Assembly: GCF_000418325.1 (NCBI RefSeq)
Contig: NC_021658.1
Location: forward strand, 11,794,001-11,858,000
Length of the DNA: 64,000 bases
Source: Sorangium cellulosum So0157-2
GTDB taxonomy: Bacteria; Myxococcota_A; Polyangia; Polyangiales; Polyangiaceae
Reading direction: 5' to 3'
Shown: positions 23,420-32,900 of the stretch, piece by piece
Layout: each line of letters begins with the position of its first letter
How positions within the stretch are numbered: position 1 is the stretch's first letter
Notes under the pieces: generated by a model
What the model was told of the DNA's origin: nothing
Databases searched by the model: none
The model's input: the letters and a program-made list of their open reading frames with translations, nothing else
Position numbers and translations under genes: made by a program

Positions 23420-26400
23420 GTGAAGATCCTAGAGCTCCACCTCCTCGCGTTCGGCCCCTTCACGGATCTCCGGCTCGACTTCTCCTCGCCGTCGCCGGGC
23501 CTGCACGTCATCTACGGCCCCAACGAGGCCGGCAAGAGCACCGCGCTCCGGGCGATCCGCGGCCTGCTCTACGGCATCCCGCACATCACGCCCGACGCCC
23601 ACCTGCACCACAACACCGATCTGCGCGTCGGCGGGCGGCTCGCGGGCAGGGGGGACGCGGCGCTCGCGTTCGTCCGCCGCAAGGGGCGCGTGAAGACGCT
23701 CCGCGACCCGGACGACAACCCCCTCGAGGACGCGGCGCTCGCGCCGCTGCTCGGCGGCGTGACGGAGGAGCTCTTCCGCACCTCCTTCGGGCTGGATCAC
23801 GACACGCTCCGGCAGGGCGCCGAGGCGCTGCTCCAGGGCAAGGGCGACGTCGGCCAGAGCCTGTTCGGCGCGGGGCTCGGCGGGCCGGGGCTGCAGCAGC
23901 TGCTCGGCACGCTGCGCCAGGAGGCGGACGAGATCTTCACGCCCCAGGCGAGGACCCGCCCGCTCAACGAGGCGATCAAGGCGTTCGAGGAGGCGCGGGG
24001 CCGCGCCAAGACCGCCGCGCGGCCGCCCGCGGACTGGACGCGCAAGCGGCAGGAGATCGACGAGGCCAAGGCCGAGCAGGAGCGCGTCGACGCGGAGCTC
24101 CGCGCGCTCCGGGCGACCGACAAGCGGCTGCGGCGCGCGCTCCGGGTGCTCCCGCTGCTCGAGGCGCGGCGCGCGATCCTCGGCCGGCGCGCCGCCCTCG
24201 GCGACGTCGTCCTCCTGCCCGAGGGCGCGCAGCGGGATCGCGAGGACGCGCAGGAGCGCGCCGCCGACGCGGCCGAGCAGGCGGCGCGGCTCCGCGCCGA
24301 CATCGAGGAGCTCGAGGCCCGCCACGCCGCGCTGCACGTCCCCGCGTCGCTCGCCGAGCTCGATCCGGGCGCGATCGACGGCCTCGTGACCCGGCTCGGG
24401 AGCCATCGCAAGGCCGCCGTCGACCTGCCGCGGGTCCGGGCGGAGCTTTACGGCATCGAGGAGGAGGCGCGCGCGATCCTCCGCAGGCTCGGGCGGGACG
24501 CCTCGCTCGTCGGCGGCGCGGAGCCCGAGCGGCTCGAGGCGATGCGCGTCGACGTCGCCACCGAGGCGCGCATCAAGAAGCTCGCCCGCGAGCGCGGCGC
24601 GGTCGAGGCCAAGCCGCGCGAGGTGGAGCGGCTGCTCGCGGCGAACCGCGCGCGGCGCGACGCGTGCGCGCGCCGGCTCGCCGAGCTGCCGCCGAGCGAG
24701 GACCCCGCCCCGCTCCGGGGCGCGCTCTCGCGCGCGCAGAAGCAGGGCGACCTCGAGCACCGCCGCCGCGAGGCCGCCGCCGCGGCGGCGCAGCTCGCCC
24801 GCGAGGCCGACGCGCAGCGCGCCCGGCTCGGGCTCGGCGCGCCTGCGCAGCGGGCGCGCCTCGACGTCGACAGCGCGCCCGCGCGCCTCGACGACGACGG
24901 CGCGGCCAGCGACGCCGCATCTCCGGCGAGGCGCCCGCTCTCCGCCGCCGAGGCGAGCGCCCTGCCCGTCCCGCTCCCCGAGACGGTCGACCAGGCGGCG
25001 GCGCAGTGGGGCGCCATCGCGCGCGAGCGGGAGCGGCTCGCCGAGCGAGCGGCCGAGGTCGAGGCGCGCCTGCGCGAGAGCGCGCGCGAGATCGACGCCC
25101 TCCAGCGCGCCGGCGCGGTGCCCACGGAGGCCGACCTCTCCGAGGCGCGCGAGCGCCGCGACGCCGCCTTCAAGGCGCTGGTGCGCGCCTTCCAGGCCAA
25201 GGGGAGCGCCCGCGCGGCGGCGGCGATCCACACCGCCACGCTCTTCGACCTGGGCGCGGACGTGGCCGCCTCGCCCGGGGCGGGGCGCAGGCCGGCGCTC
25301 GGCGCGTCGGGCGAGGCGGCCGCGCGCGGCAAGGCCGACGAGTATGCCGAGCTGGTCCGCGTCGCGGACGCCCTGGCCGATCGGCTGCGCCGCGAGGCCG
25401 ACCGGGTCGCCCGCCTGGCGCGGCTGCTCGCGGACAAGGCGCGCGCCGAGGCGGATCAGGCGCAGCTCGCCGCGGAGCGCGCCGCGCTGGCGCGCCGCGC
25501 GGAGGAGGCCGAGGCCGCGTGGGTCGAGCTGTGGCGTCCGGCGGGCGTCGCGCCGCGCTCGCCCGAGGAGATGCGCGGCTGGCTCGGCCGCTACGCGGGC
25601 CTGACCGCCACGGTCGATCGGCTGCGCGCGGCGGAGGCGGAGGCCGAGGCGCTGCGGGCGCGGATGCAGGCCCACGCGGCCGAGCTCCACGCGGCGATCC
25701 AGGGCGCGCGCGCCGCGTCGGGCGGCGCGCGCGGGGACGCGGGCGGCGCGGGCGCCGGCCCCGCCGTGCCGCTGGAGGACGCGGGCGCGCGCCTCCCGGC
25801 GCTCGTCGAGGCGGCGGAGCAGGAGCTCGCGGCGATCGAAGGCGCGGCCCGCGAGCGCCGCGAGCTCGCGCGGGAGCGCAAGGAGCTCGAGCGCGAGCTC
25901 GAGGACCTCGAGCGGGAGCGGGCGGAGCACGCGCGCGCGCTCGAGGCGTGGCGGGCCGGCTGGGCGGAGAGCGTGCGGGCGCTCGGCCTGCCCGGCGACG
26001 CGTCCGCGGACGAGGCCACGGCGATCCTGGACGAGCTCGGCGCGCTGTTCCGCAAGGTGGACAGCGCCGCCCACGAGCGCCGCCGCGTGCTCGGGATGGA
26101 GCGCGACGCCCTGGCGTTCGCGGCCGACGTCGCCGCGCTCGCGGCCCGGCACGCGCCGGATCTGGCCGAGCTGCCCGCGGATCAGGCCGCCGATCAGCTG
26201 ATCAAGCGCCACCACAAGGCGCGCGCCGACCTCCGCGAGCGCGGCGAGATCGAGGTGCGCCTGGCCGAGAAGCGCCGCGAGCGGGACCAGCAGGAGGCGC
26301 GGCGCGCGGCCGCGGAGGCGCGCCTCGCGAAGCTGTTCGAGGCGGCGGGCGTCGCGCGCGCGGGCGACGTCGCCGCCGACCTCGCGGCGCTGTCGCGGGC

Positions 26401-27280
26401 GGAGGAGCGCTCGCGCGAGGCGCGCCGGCTCGACCGCGAGCTCGTCGAGAACGAGGGCAAGCTCCTCGAGGCGGGCGAGGGCGCGGGCGTCGCGGCGCTG
26501 GAGCAGGAGACCGCGGGGGCGGAGCGGGACGCGCTCGCGCTCGAGCTCGATCGCGCGGAGCAGCGGCTCGCGGCGCTGGAGGACGAGCGGCGCCGGATCG
26601 ATCGGGCGCTCGGGAGCCTGGAGCAGGAGCGCGAGCAACTCAGGGCGACGGTGGGCGCCGCGGAGGCCGCGGTGGAGGCGCAGATCTGCCTCTCGCACCT
26701 GCGCGGCGAGGTGCGCCGCTACGTGCGGGCGCGCCTCGCCGCGGTGCTGCTCGATCGGGAGATCGAGCGCTACCGGGAGCGCAACCAGGGCCCGATCCTG
26801 GCGCGCGCGAGCGCGCTCTTCCATCGCCTGACGCTGGGCGCCTTCGCCGGCCTCCGGGTGGGTTACGACGAGAGCGAGCAGGCGATCCTCCGCTGCGTCC
26901 GCGCGGCGCCGTCTGTCGCCGCCGCTCCCGCCGGCGGGGCGACGCCGGCGGCGGCGGACGCGGCGGCGGAGCCCGCGAAGGCGCCGGTGCAGCGCGAGGT
27001 GGACGTGACCGGCCTGAGCGACGGTACGCGCGACCAGCTTTACCTCGCGCTGCGCCTCGCGAGCCTGGAGCACCACGCCCGGACGGGCGAGCCGATGCCG
27101 CTCATCCTGGACGATCTCCTGATCCATTTCGACGACGACCGCGCCCGGGCGGCCCTCGCGGTGCTCGGCGAGCTGACGGCGACGACGCAGGTGCTGTTCT
27201 TCACGCACCACGCGCGTCTCTGCGAGCTCGCGCGGGAGGCGGTGCCGGCCGAGGTGCTGCGCGAGCACCGGCTGCGCTGA
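23420..27280 (+). CDS. Rad50/SbcC-like ATPase of the YhaN type
   Basis: The product has 1286 residues. The N-terminal half-ATPase has ILELHLLAFGPFTDLRLDF and Walker A GPNEAGKST (about residues 33-41). About 1000 residues of charged, Ala/Arg/Glu-rich coiled coil follow without a clear zinc hook. The C-terminal half-ATPase has LSDGTRDQLYLALRLA (signature) and PLILDDLLIHFD (Walker B). It should dimerise and work with a metallophosphoesterase (the gene at 6959) on DNA ends. GTG 23420 matches the family N-terminus, but an in-frame TTG at 23375 has GGAGG at an ideal 8-base spacing, so an extra 15 residues are possible. Convergent with the DUF202 gene. Confidence 0.88.
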   Translation: MKILELHLLAFGPFTDLRLDFSSPSPGLHVIYGPNEAGKSTALRAIRGLLYGIPHITPDAHLHHNTDLRVGGRLAGRGDAALAFVRRKGRVKTLRDPDDNPLEDAALAPLLGGVTEELFRTSFGLDHDTLRQGAEALLQGKGDVGQSLFGAGLGGPGLQQLLGTLRQEADEIFTPQARTRPLNEAIKAFEEARGRAKTAARPPADWTRKRQEIDEAKAEQERVDAELRALRATDKRLRRALRVLPLLEARRAILGRRAALGDVVLLPEGAQRDREDAQERAADAAEQAARLRADIEELEARHAALHVPASLAELDPGAIDGLVTRLGSHRKAAVDLPRVRAELYGIEEEARAILRRLGRDASLVGGAEPERLEAMRVDVATEARIKKLARERGAVEAKPREVERLLAANRARRDACARRLAELPPSEDPAPLRGALSRAQKQGDLEHRRREAAAAAAQLAREADAQRARLGLGAPAQRARLDVDSAPARLDDDGAASDAASPARRPLSAAEASALPVPLPETVDQAAAQWGAIARERERLAERAAEVEARLRESAREIDALQRAGAVPTEADLSEARERRDAAFKALVRAFQAKGSARAAAAIHTATLFDLGADVAASPGAGRRPALGASGEAAARGKADEYAELVRVADALADRLRREADRVARLARLLADKARAEADQAQLAAERAALARRAEEAEAAWVELWRPAGVAPRSPEEMRGWLGRYAGLTATVDRLRAAEAEAEALRARMQAHAAELHAAIQGARAASGGARGDAGGAGAGPAVPLEDAGARLPALVEAAEQELAAIEGAARERRELARERKELERELEDLERERAEHARALEAWRAGWAESVRALGLPGDASADEATAILDELGALFRKVDSAAHERRRVLGMERDALAFAADVAALAARHAPDLAELPADQAADQLIKRHHKARADLRERGEIEVRLAEKRRERDQQEARRAAAEARLAKLFEAAGVARAGDVAADLAALSRAEERSREARRLDRELVENEGKLLEAGEGAGVAALEQETAGAERDALALELDRAEQRLAALEDERRRIDRALGSLEQEREQLRATVGAAEAAVEAQICLSHLRGEVRRYVRARLAAVLLDREIERYRERNQGPILARASALFHRLTLGAFAGLRVGYDESEQAILRCVRAAPSVAAAPAGGATPAAADAAAEPAKAPVQREVDVTGLSDGTRDQLYLALRLASLEHHARTGEPMPLILDDLLIHFDDDRARAALAVLGELTATTQVLFFTHHARLCELAREAVPAEVLREHRLR

Positions 27281-27390
27281 AGGCCGGCGCCCAGTGCCGG
27301 GCTGCGGTGGTCGCGCAGGACCAGAGTTGAGACGCTAGGACGCCGGAGGCAGGGGCGCCTCACGGCCGAGGCGGTCCCGGAGACCGAGAG

Positions 27391-27583
27391 TTCAACGCAA
27401 AGGCGCAAAGGCGCAAAAAGGCAGAGATAGATTGGGCGAACGCGGCGATCGAAGCGGTCGCACGACAGGAGGATTCAACGCAAAGGCGCAAGGGATACGG
27501 GGACAAACTGGGCAGGTATCAAAACCACCCCCCAATCTTCTTTCTTTTTTGCGTCTTTGCGCCTTTGCGGCTTTGCGTTAAAT
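27391..27583. repeat. CGCAAAGGCGCAAAG motif in direct and inverted copies
   Basis: The otherwise empty 27281-27618 gap holds three copies of an A/G-rich motif: TTCAACGCAAAGGCGCAAAG at 27391-27410, a shorter copy at 27473-27492, and an inverted copy at 27544-27583 (TTTTGCGTCTTTGCGCCTTT...). Direct and inverted copies can fold into one large hairpin ahead of a T-rich run (27541-27550). It lies between convergent genes, so it may act as a terminator or be a small dispersed repeat. It contains no gene. Confidence 0.7.
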
Positions 27584-27618
27584 TCTCTTCACATCTTGGC
27601 GCCTTCGCGTCACCGCCC

Positions 27619-28008
27619 TCACGACGTGAACAGCCAGGCGACGCTCGCCGCGCCGATCAGGAAGATCGCGGCCGTGAAGATCAGGATCGCCGTCCTGTCA
27701 GGCCGGTAAGCCCCGCGCTCGATATCGCTGTACGCCCGCAGGTACCGCACCGCGGCCCACGCCATCAGCGCCATCCCGAGCAGGACCATCCCCGCGCCGA
27801 GGCCCACGACCTCCCGCAGCATCGACCGCGATCCCACCTGCGCGGCCCCGGGCGCCGCCTCCAGGAAGTACAGGCTGAACCTGTTGAGCGTGATGCCGAA
27901 GCTGAGCAGCGCGATCGCCGTGCGCACATAGGCGAGGTGCGTCCGCTCGTTGGCCAGGTGCTCCCGCGCATAGGCCTCCGTCCGCTTCGCGCTCTCCTCG
28001 CCGGACAT
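27619..28008 (-). CDS. DUF202 family membrane protein
   Basis: The 129-residue product has a charged N-terminus (AREHLANERTHLAYVRTAIAL), the DUF202 signature in which an ANERTxLAW/Y-xRT segment leads into the first helix. Three transmembrane helices follow: residues about 30-50, 70-95 and 108-127. The loop carries RSMLREVVG. DUF202 proteins are small inner-membrane proteins of unknown role. It lies 61 bp after folB on the same strand, so they may be cotranscribed. Function not known. Confidence 0.85.
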   Translation of the reverse strand: MSGEESAKRTEAYAREHLANERTHLAYVRTAIALLSFGITLNRFSLYFLEAAPGAAQVGSRSMLREVVGLGAGMVLLGMALMAWAAVRYLRAYSDIERGAYRPDRTAILIFTAAIFLIGAASVAWLFTS

Positions 28009-28069
28009 GGCCGACCGCCCTCCTCACCGCGCCGCGCGACAGCCGCTCATCCGCCCGACGCGCCCGCGC

Positions 28070-28450
28070 TCACCCGCCCTTGCGACCCGAGAGCTCCACC
28101 GAGGCGGCGTCCACCGACACCGACGTCGGCGGGCCGAACTTCTTCACCTGAACGGTGACCCCGAGCGCCGGCGTGTCGTCGAGCACGCGCTCGATGATCC
28201 GCTGGGCGAGCGTCTCGAGCAGCTTGTACGAGGCGCTCGTGCCCGCCTCGACGACCAGGCTCGCCAGCCCGTCGTAATCGAACACCCGCGCCCGCGCGTC
28301 GGCGCGGGGCAACAAGGCGACCGGGAGCTCCACCTCCAGGCACACCACGAAATCCTGGGGCAAGTCGCGCTCGGCGCGGGACACGCCGTGCTTGGCGCGA
28401 AAGCGGATGCCGTCGAGGCGGATCCGGTACGTCTGGATCGCAGACTCCAT
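28070..28450 (-). CDS. folB: Dihydroneopterin aldolase
   Basis: FolB converts 7,8-dihydroneopterin to 6-hydroxymethyl-dihydropterin in folate synthesis. The 126-residue product has the usual size and motifs: IRLDGIRFRAKHGVSRAER (the HGV...E segment carrying the catalytic Glu), VFDYDGLASLV, a SYKLLETLAQRII helix and the C-terminal VKKFGPP strand that carries the active-site Lys. It is soluble and forms rings in the family. ATG 28450 begins MESAIQTYRIRLDG. No other folate gene is nearby. Confidence 0.88.
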   Translation of the reverse strand: MESAIQTYRIRLDGIRFRAKHGVSRAERDLPQDFVVCLEVELPVALLPRADARARVFDYDGLASLVVEAGTSASYKLLETLAQRIIERVLDDTPALGVTVQVKKFGPPTSVSVDAASVELSGRKGG

Positions 28451-28579
28451 CCGCGCCCCCCTAGCACGCCTTCCGGCCGGCTTCCGCCGAAGGTTGCGCG
28501 GCCGCAGGCTCGCCCGCTCGCGGCGGCCCCCCCGGGCGCGCTCTGACCGGGCGCGCGGCGCGCGGCGTCGCGCGCCCGG

Positions 28580-28888
28580 TCAGAGAGGCCGCTTGAAGCA
28601 CACGGCGTCGATCTTCGCGGCGAGCTCGCTGCGCAGGAACTGCACCGGCTCCCAGCCCTCCTGCCCGAACCGCTTGAGGACCGGGTTCCACCCGGACGCG
28701 CTCGTCACCTCGAGGAGCTGGGCGTCGCTGACCTGCGCCGTCTCGGCGTCCACGCACCGCACCTCCCACCGGGGCGGATCGCTCCCCGCGTGCACCGGCG
28801 GCACCAGGAAGCGCGGCGCCACGTACGACGCGGAGCAACCGAAGAGAAACGCGACGGCGATGGCTGTTCCGGAGCTGAGCTTCGGCAT
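28580..28888 (-). CDS. Small exported protein, probable lipoprotein
   Basis: The product has 102 residues from ATG 28888, chosen because AGGAAAGGATTGCTC precedes it and MPKLSSGTAIAVAFLFGCSA is a signal sequence with an FGC lipobox. The mature part has one conserved-looking block, RWEVRCVDAE...EVTSASGWNPVL, KRFGQEGWEPVQFL and ends DAVCFKRPL. The W-E-x-V pattern resembles small DUF4177-like domains. Two cysteines (VRC, AVCF) could form a disulfide. Function unknown. Confidence 0.65.
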   Translation of the reverse strand: MPKLSSGTAIAVAFLFGCSASYVAPRFLVPPVHAGSDPPRWEVRCVDAETAQVSDAQLLEVTSASGWNPVLKRFGQEGWEPVQFLRSELAAKIDAVCFKRPL

Positions 28889-29093
28889 GAGCAATCCTTT
28901 CCTGCGAGGTCGACTCGCGAAGGCGTATCGGCGCTTCGTGCGCCACGTCAACAGGGAACGGCGCGCGCGAGGGCGCGAGCAGCCGCGCGACAGCGCGCAT
29001 GTCCACGCGACATGGCCGAGGATCTCGCCGCTCGCGCCACCTCCGACGCCATCCGCGCATAGCGGCGCCGCGCGCCGGCGCGATCCGCGTCCC

Positions 29094-29858
29094 CTACCGC
29101 TTCCGGGCGAGCGCCTCGCGATCCTTCACGATGAGCCGCCGCCCGGCCACGTCGAGCACCCCCTCCTTCCGCAGCGCGCCCAGCGTCAGCGTCACCGTCT
29201 CCCGCGTCGAGCCGATCACCTGCGCGATCTCGGCGTGCGTGATCGGCGCCGAGATCAGCGTCCCCCGCGGCGTCGGCACGCCCCAGCGCTCCGCCGCGTG
29301 CAGGAGGAACTCGGCCAGCCTCCCGCCCACGTTCTTGAACAGCATCGACTCGATCCGGTCCTCGGTCTCGCGCTGCCGCGCGACCAGGAGCGCGAACACC
29401 GCCCCCCCGAACCCCGGGTGCTGGGCGCAGAGCTCGCGGATGAGCGCGAGCGGCACGCGGACCACCTCGGCCTCATCCATCGCGACGGCGCGCTCCGTCC
29501 GCGTCTCCAGCCCGCCGAGGCACGACTCGCCGAGCACGTCGCCCGTGCCGCGGTAGCTGAGCGGGAACGCGGCGCCCGCGTCGTTGATGCGCTCGACGCG
29601 CGCCCGGCCCCGGCCGAGCACCACGAGCGTGTCCGCAGGGGCGCCCTGCTCGAAGATCGCCGCGTCGGACGCCACCACCTCGAGCACGGCGGCGTCGGTG
29701 ACCGCGTCGCGCACCGCGCGGTCGACCTGCGCGAAGAGCGAGGAGAGCCGGAAGGCGCGCGCCACCCGCGCCTTCACGGGATCGGTCGGCTGGCGCCCGG
29801 TATCCGGCGCGTACTGGGAATCCAGATCGCTCACGGGTAGAGCAAAAGCGTAATCCAT
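29094..29858 (-). CDS. Crp/Fnr-family transcription regulator
   Basis: The product has 254 residues from ATG 29858. Residues about 60-145 form a cyclic-nucleotide-binding fold (IFEQGAPADTLVVLGRGRAR, TGDVLGESCLGGLETRTERA). The effector loop has GES...RTERA rather than the RTA of true cAMP sites, so the ligand is uncertain. A long dimer helix and a C-terminal winged helix follow (ITHAEIAQVIGSTRETVTLT; LGALRKEGVLDVAGRRLIV). There are no Fnr-type cysteines. It is a stand-alone regulator upstream of, but transcribed in the same direction as, the small exported protein. Confidence 0.88.
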   Translation of the reverse strand: MDYAFALPVSDLDSQYAPDTGRQPTDPVKARVARAFRLSSLFAQVDRAVRDAVTDAAVLEVVASDAAIFEQGAPADTLVVLGRGRARVERINDAGAAFPLSYRGTGDVLGESCLGGLETRTERAVAMDEAEVVRVPLALIRELCAQHPGFGGAVFALLVARQRETEDRIESMLFKNVGGRLAEFLLHAAERWGVPTPRGTLISAPITHAEIAQVIGSTRETVTLTLGALRKEGVLDVAGRRLIVKDREALARKR

Positions 29859-29925
29859 GCTGCGTAGGTTGGCACACAGGAATCCCCGGGAACCGGGGCG
29901 ATCGCGGCGCGCGCGGGCGCCGGGA

Positions 29926-32900
29926 TCAGCGTCCGTCGCGGTCGAGCAGCACGACGATGTCCCGGTCGAGCGCGCCGTCCGCCGCGCGGGCAAACTGCTG
30001 AAACCGCGGGTAAGCGTCCGGCTGCACGCGGCCCGCGGGCAGCTCCAGGAAGCGATCGAGGAGCAGCGCGCCGCCGTCGAGGCGATCGTTCACCCGCACG
30101 GTGCGCCCGTCGTTGTCCGCCGCAAACGGAGCGAGCCGCGTGGCCACGCGCGCGCCCGGGGGGAGCTTGACGCGGAGCCGCACCTCCGAGCGGGTCGCGA
30201 TCTGCTCGGACAGGTAGAGCGGCGTCTCCCGGACCGGCAGGCTGGCGAGGCTGGCCACGCGCACGCCGAAGGGCGGCGAGAGCACGAGCTCCGGGCCCTG
30301 CGCGCGCGCGAAGCTCGCGGCCGAGATCTTCATCTTCAGGGTGAGCGGCCGGTCGATCTCGGTCAGCTCCTTCACCTGGATCTCCTGGAGCCGCGCCCCC
30401 GGCACCATCTGCGGCAGGAGCCGCGACTCGACCGCGTCCCGGAGCTGCGCGTCGGGGAGCGACTCCAGCGCCGAGCGCAGCGCGATCGCGAGCTTGCCCT
30501 CGTAGCGCTGCTCGATCGACAGCGACGCCGAGCCGTCCCGGGCCACCTCGGCGACGCCCTCGGTGACCACGCCGTCGTGCGCGCCGGACGAGGGCGTCAC
30601 CTCGCGCGGCGCCCCGGGCCGCAGCACGATCGCCGGCTGCCCGCGGAGGGAGCTCGGCAGGTAGCCGTACGGCGCGAACTTGTCGCGCACGAACATCCAG
30701 CGGGCCGCGCTCGCGCCGGGCTTGTCGCCGGTGTCGACGCGCACCGCGAGCGCGCTCCACGTCTCGGCCTCGCTCATGGGGCCGCGCGGCGGCGGCGCGA
30801 GCCGGTCGCTCACGACGCCGTAGCCGGCGTCGATCCCGACCAGGCGGCACAGGTAGAGGAACGCCTCGGTCCGGTTGCCGCTCTTGCCGATGACCACGCG
30901 GCGGCCGTCGTTCTCGCGCCCCGCCTCCACGTTGGCGAGCACCCACCGGTAGATGCGGCGCGCCTGCTCGTCCTTCGACGCCGCCGCCCCCCCGGCCTCG
31001 CCCCCCGCCGCGCCGCCGCCGGCGGCCTTCCCCGCCCCGCCGCCCGCGGCCGCGCCGGAGGCCCCCGGCGCGATCGGCGTCCGCGCGATCGCCCGCGCGA
31101 TGCGCACGAGCCGCGGATCGCGCGGCGTCTCGTCGGCGGCCGCGTCGACCATGCGCGCGATCGTGTCCGCCAGGGTGATGCCCCAGCCGACGCGGACGTT
31201 CGGCAGGAACTCCGCCAGCGGCGCGCTCGCCGGCTCCTCCGGGAGCGCGGGGCTCTTGTCGACGCGGTAGCGGCGGGTGACGAGCGCGCCGGACTCGACG
31301 ATCTCCGGGGCGGGCACCGGGCCGGAGACCTCCACGTCGAGGGGCCGGCTCTTCGGCGACACGATGATGAACTCGCTCCGCCAGTAGGGGACCTTCTCCT
31401 CGCGGAAGAACCAGCGCGGGCCCTGGAACGTGAGGCCCCCCTGGCCGTCGCCGCGCAGGACGAAGAGGTTCTCCACCTCGATGTAATCGCCGACCTCGAG
31501 GTGCGGCATGGTCACGGTCGGCTTGTCCTCGATGAACTCCGGCTCGTGGATCGACCCGTCGCGCTTGACCGTGCGCAGCTTGAGCACGAGCCCGTCGGGC
31601 ACGCGCTGCTCGGCGTGCTCCTGGATGGCCTCGCGCGACTGGATCCGGATGATCTCGTGCTGGAGCATCCGCGCCGAGCCGTCCTCGTGGATCCACAGGG
31701 CCGCGTAGTCGAGCACGCGCGCCGCCGTGCCCGGCATGACCTCGCCCGAGGCCTCGTGCTCGGCGATCACCCGCTCCCCGTCGAGCCGGTAGGGGCTGAG
31801 CTCCGTCGTGCCGTCGAGCAGCTCGATCGCGTCGCGCAGGCTCGAGGTGTCGGAGCCCGTCCGGATCGCCTCGATGAGCGCCCTCTGGAGCGCGTCGCGC
31901 TCCCCCCGGGCGAAGCGCGCGTCGGCGAGCGCGAGGCGCGCGTCCGCGTCGTCCGGCGACCTCGCGAGCGCGCGCTCGAGCTGCTCGAACGACTCGGCGC
32001 GCTTGCCGGCGCGGGTCAGGAGGTCGGCGATGCGCAGCGCGATGTCCTTGCGGTCGCGGCGGACGGCGCCGAGGCGCTTGAGCTCCTGGATGGCCGCCGC
32101 GTAGTCGCGCCGATCGATCGCCCGCTCCAGCTCGATCTCCGCGTCGGGGTCGAGCCCCCGGATGCGGGCGGCGAGCTCGTCCGCCTGCGCGACGTGCCCG
32201 TCGGCGTCGTGGATGCGCAGGAGCGCGCCCAGCACCTCGACGTCGTCCGGGAAGCGCGCGGCGGCCTCCTTCACGGTGCGGACCTGCTCGACGCGCCAGC
32301 CGAGCCGCGAGTACATCGCGGCGAGCGTCTTCAGGAGGTCGGGCACCTCGCGGAACTGGTCGGCGAGCGCCTCGACCGCGCGGGTCACCTCGGACAGGCC
32401 CGCCTTGTCGGCCTCCTCGAGCGCGAGCCAGAAGCGGGGGTACCAGAGCTCCGGGTCCTTCGCCGCGGCGCGGGCGCGCACGTCCTTCACGAGGTCGCGG
32501 CCGTCGGACGGCGGGAAGATCGGGTCCTTCTCGAGGAAGACGGCCTGCGTCGCGAGCGCGGGGCCGGTGGCGCGCGCCGGATCGGCCACGAGCGGCTCGA
32601 TCAGCACCGCGCTCGCGTCGTCCTGGCCCTCGAGGTGCGCGATGGTCGCGGCGAGGTAGCGGGAGATCGGGTCGTTCACGTCGCGCTCGGGGCGCGGCGC
32701 GCCGCGCAGCCCGAGCGCGCGCGCCACCTTCGGCGCGGGCTGCGGCGGCACCCCGAGCGCGTTGAGGAACGGCTCGATGGGGTTGGGATCCGGCAGGACC
32801 TCGGGCGGGAAGAGCGAGTACGGGGGCGTCGGATCCGCGGACGTGGCCACGCCGAGGGGCGTGCCGTCCGGCGCGAGCAGCCGGATGGAGGTCTCGCCGC

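Noticed and set aside
23429-27268. Very long open frame on the minus strand opposite the YhaN-like gene
   Set aside because: It mirrors the high-GC codon pattern of the true gene, has Arg/Leu/Gly-biased composition and no domain, while the plus strand has clear ATPase motifs.
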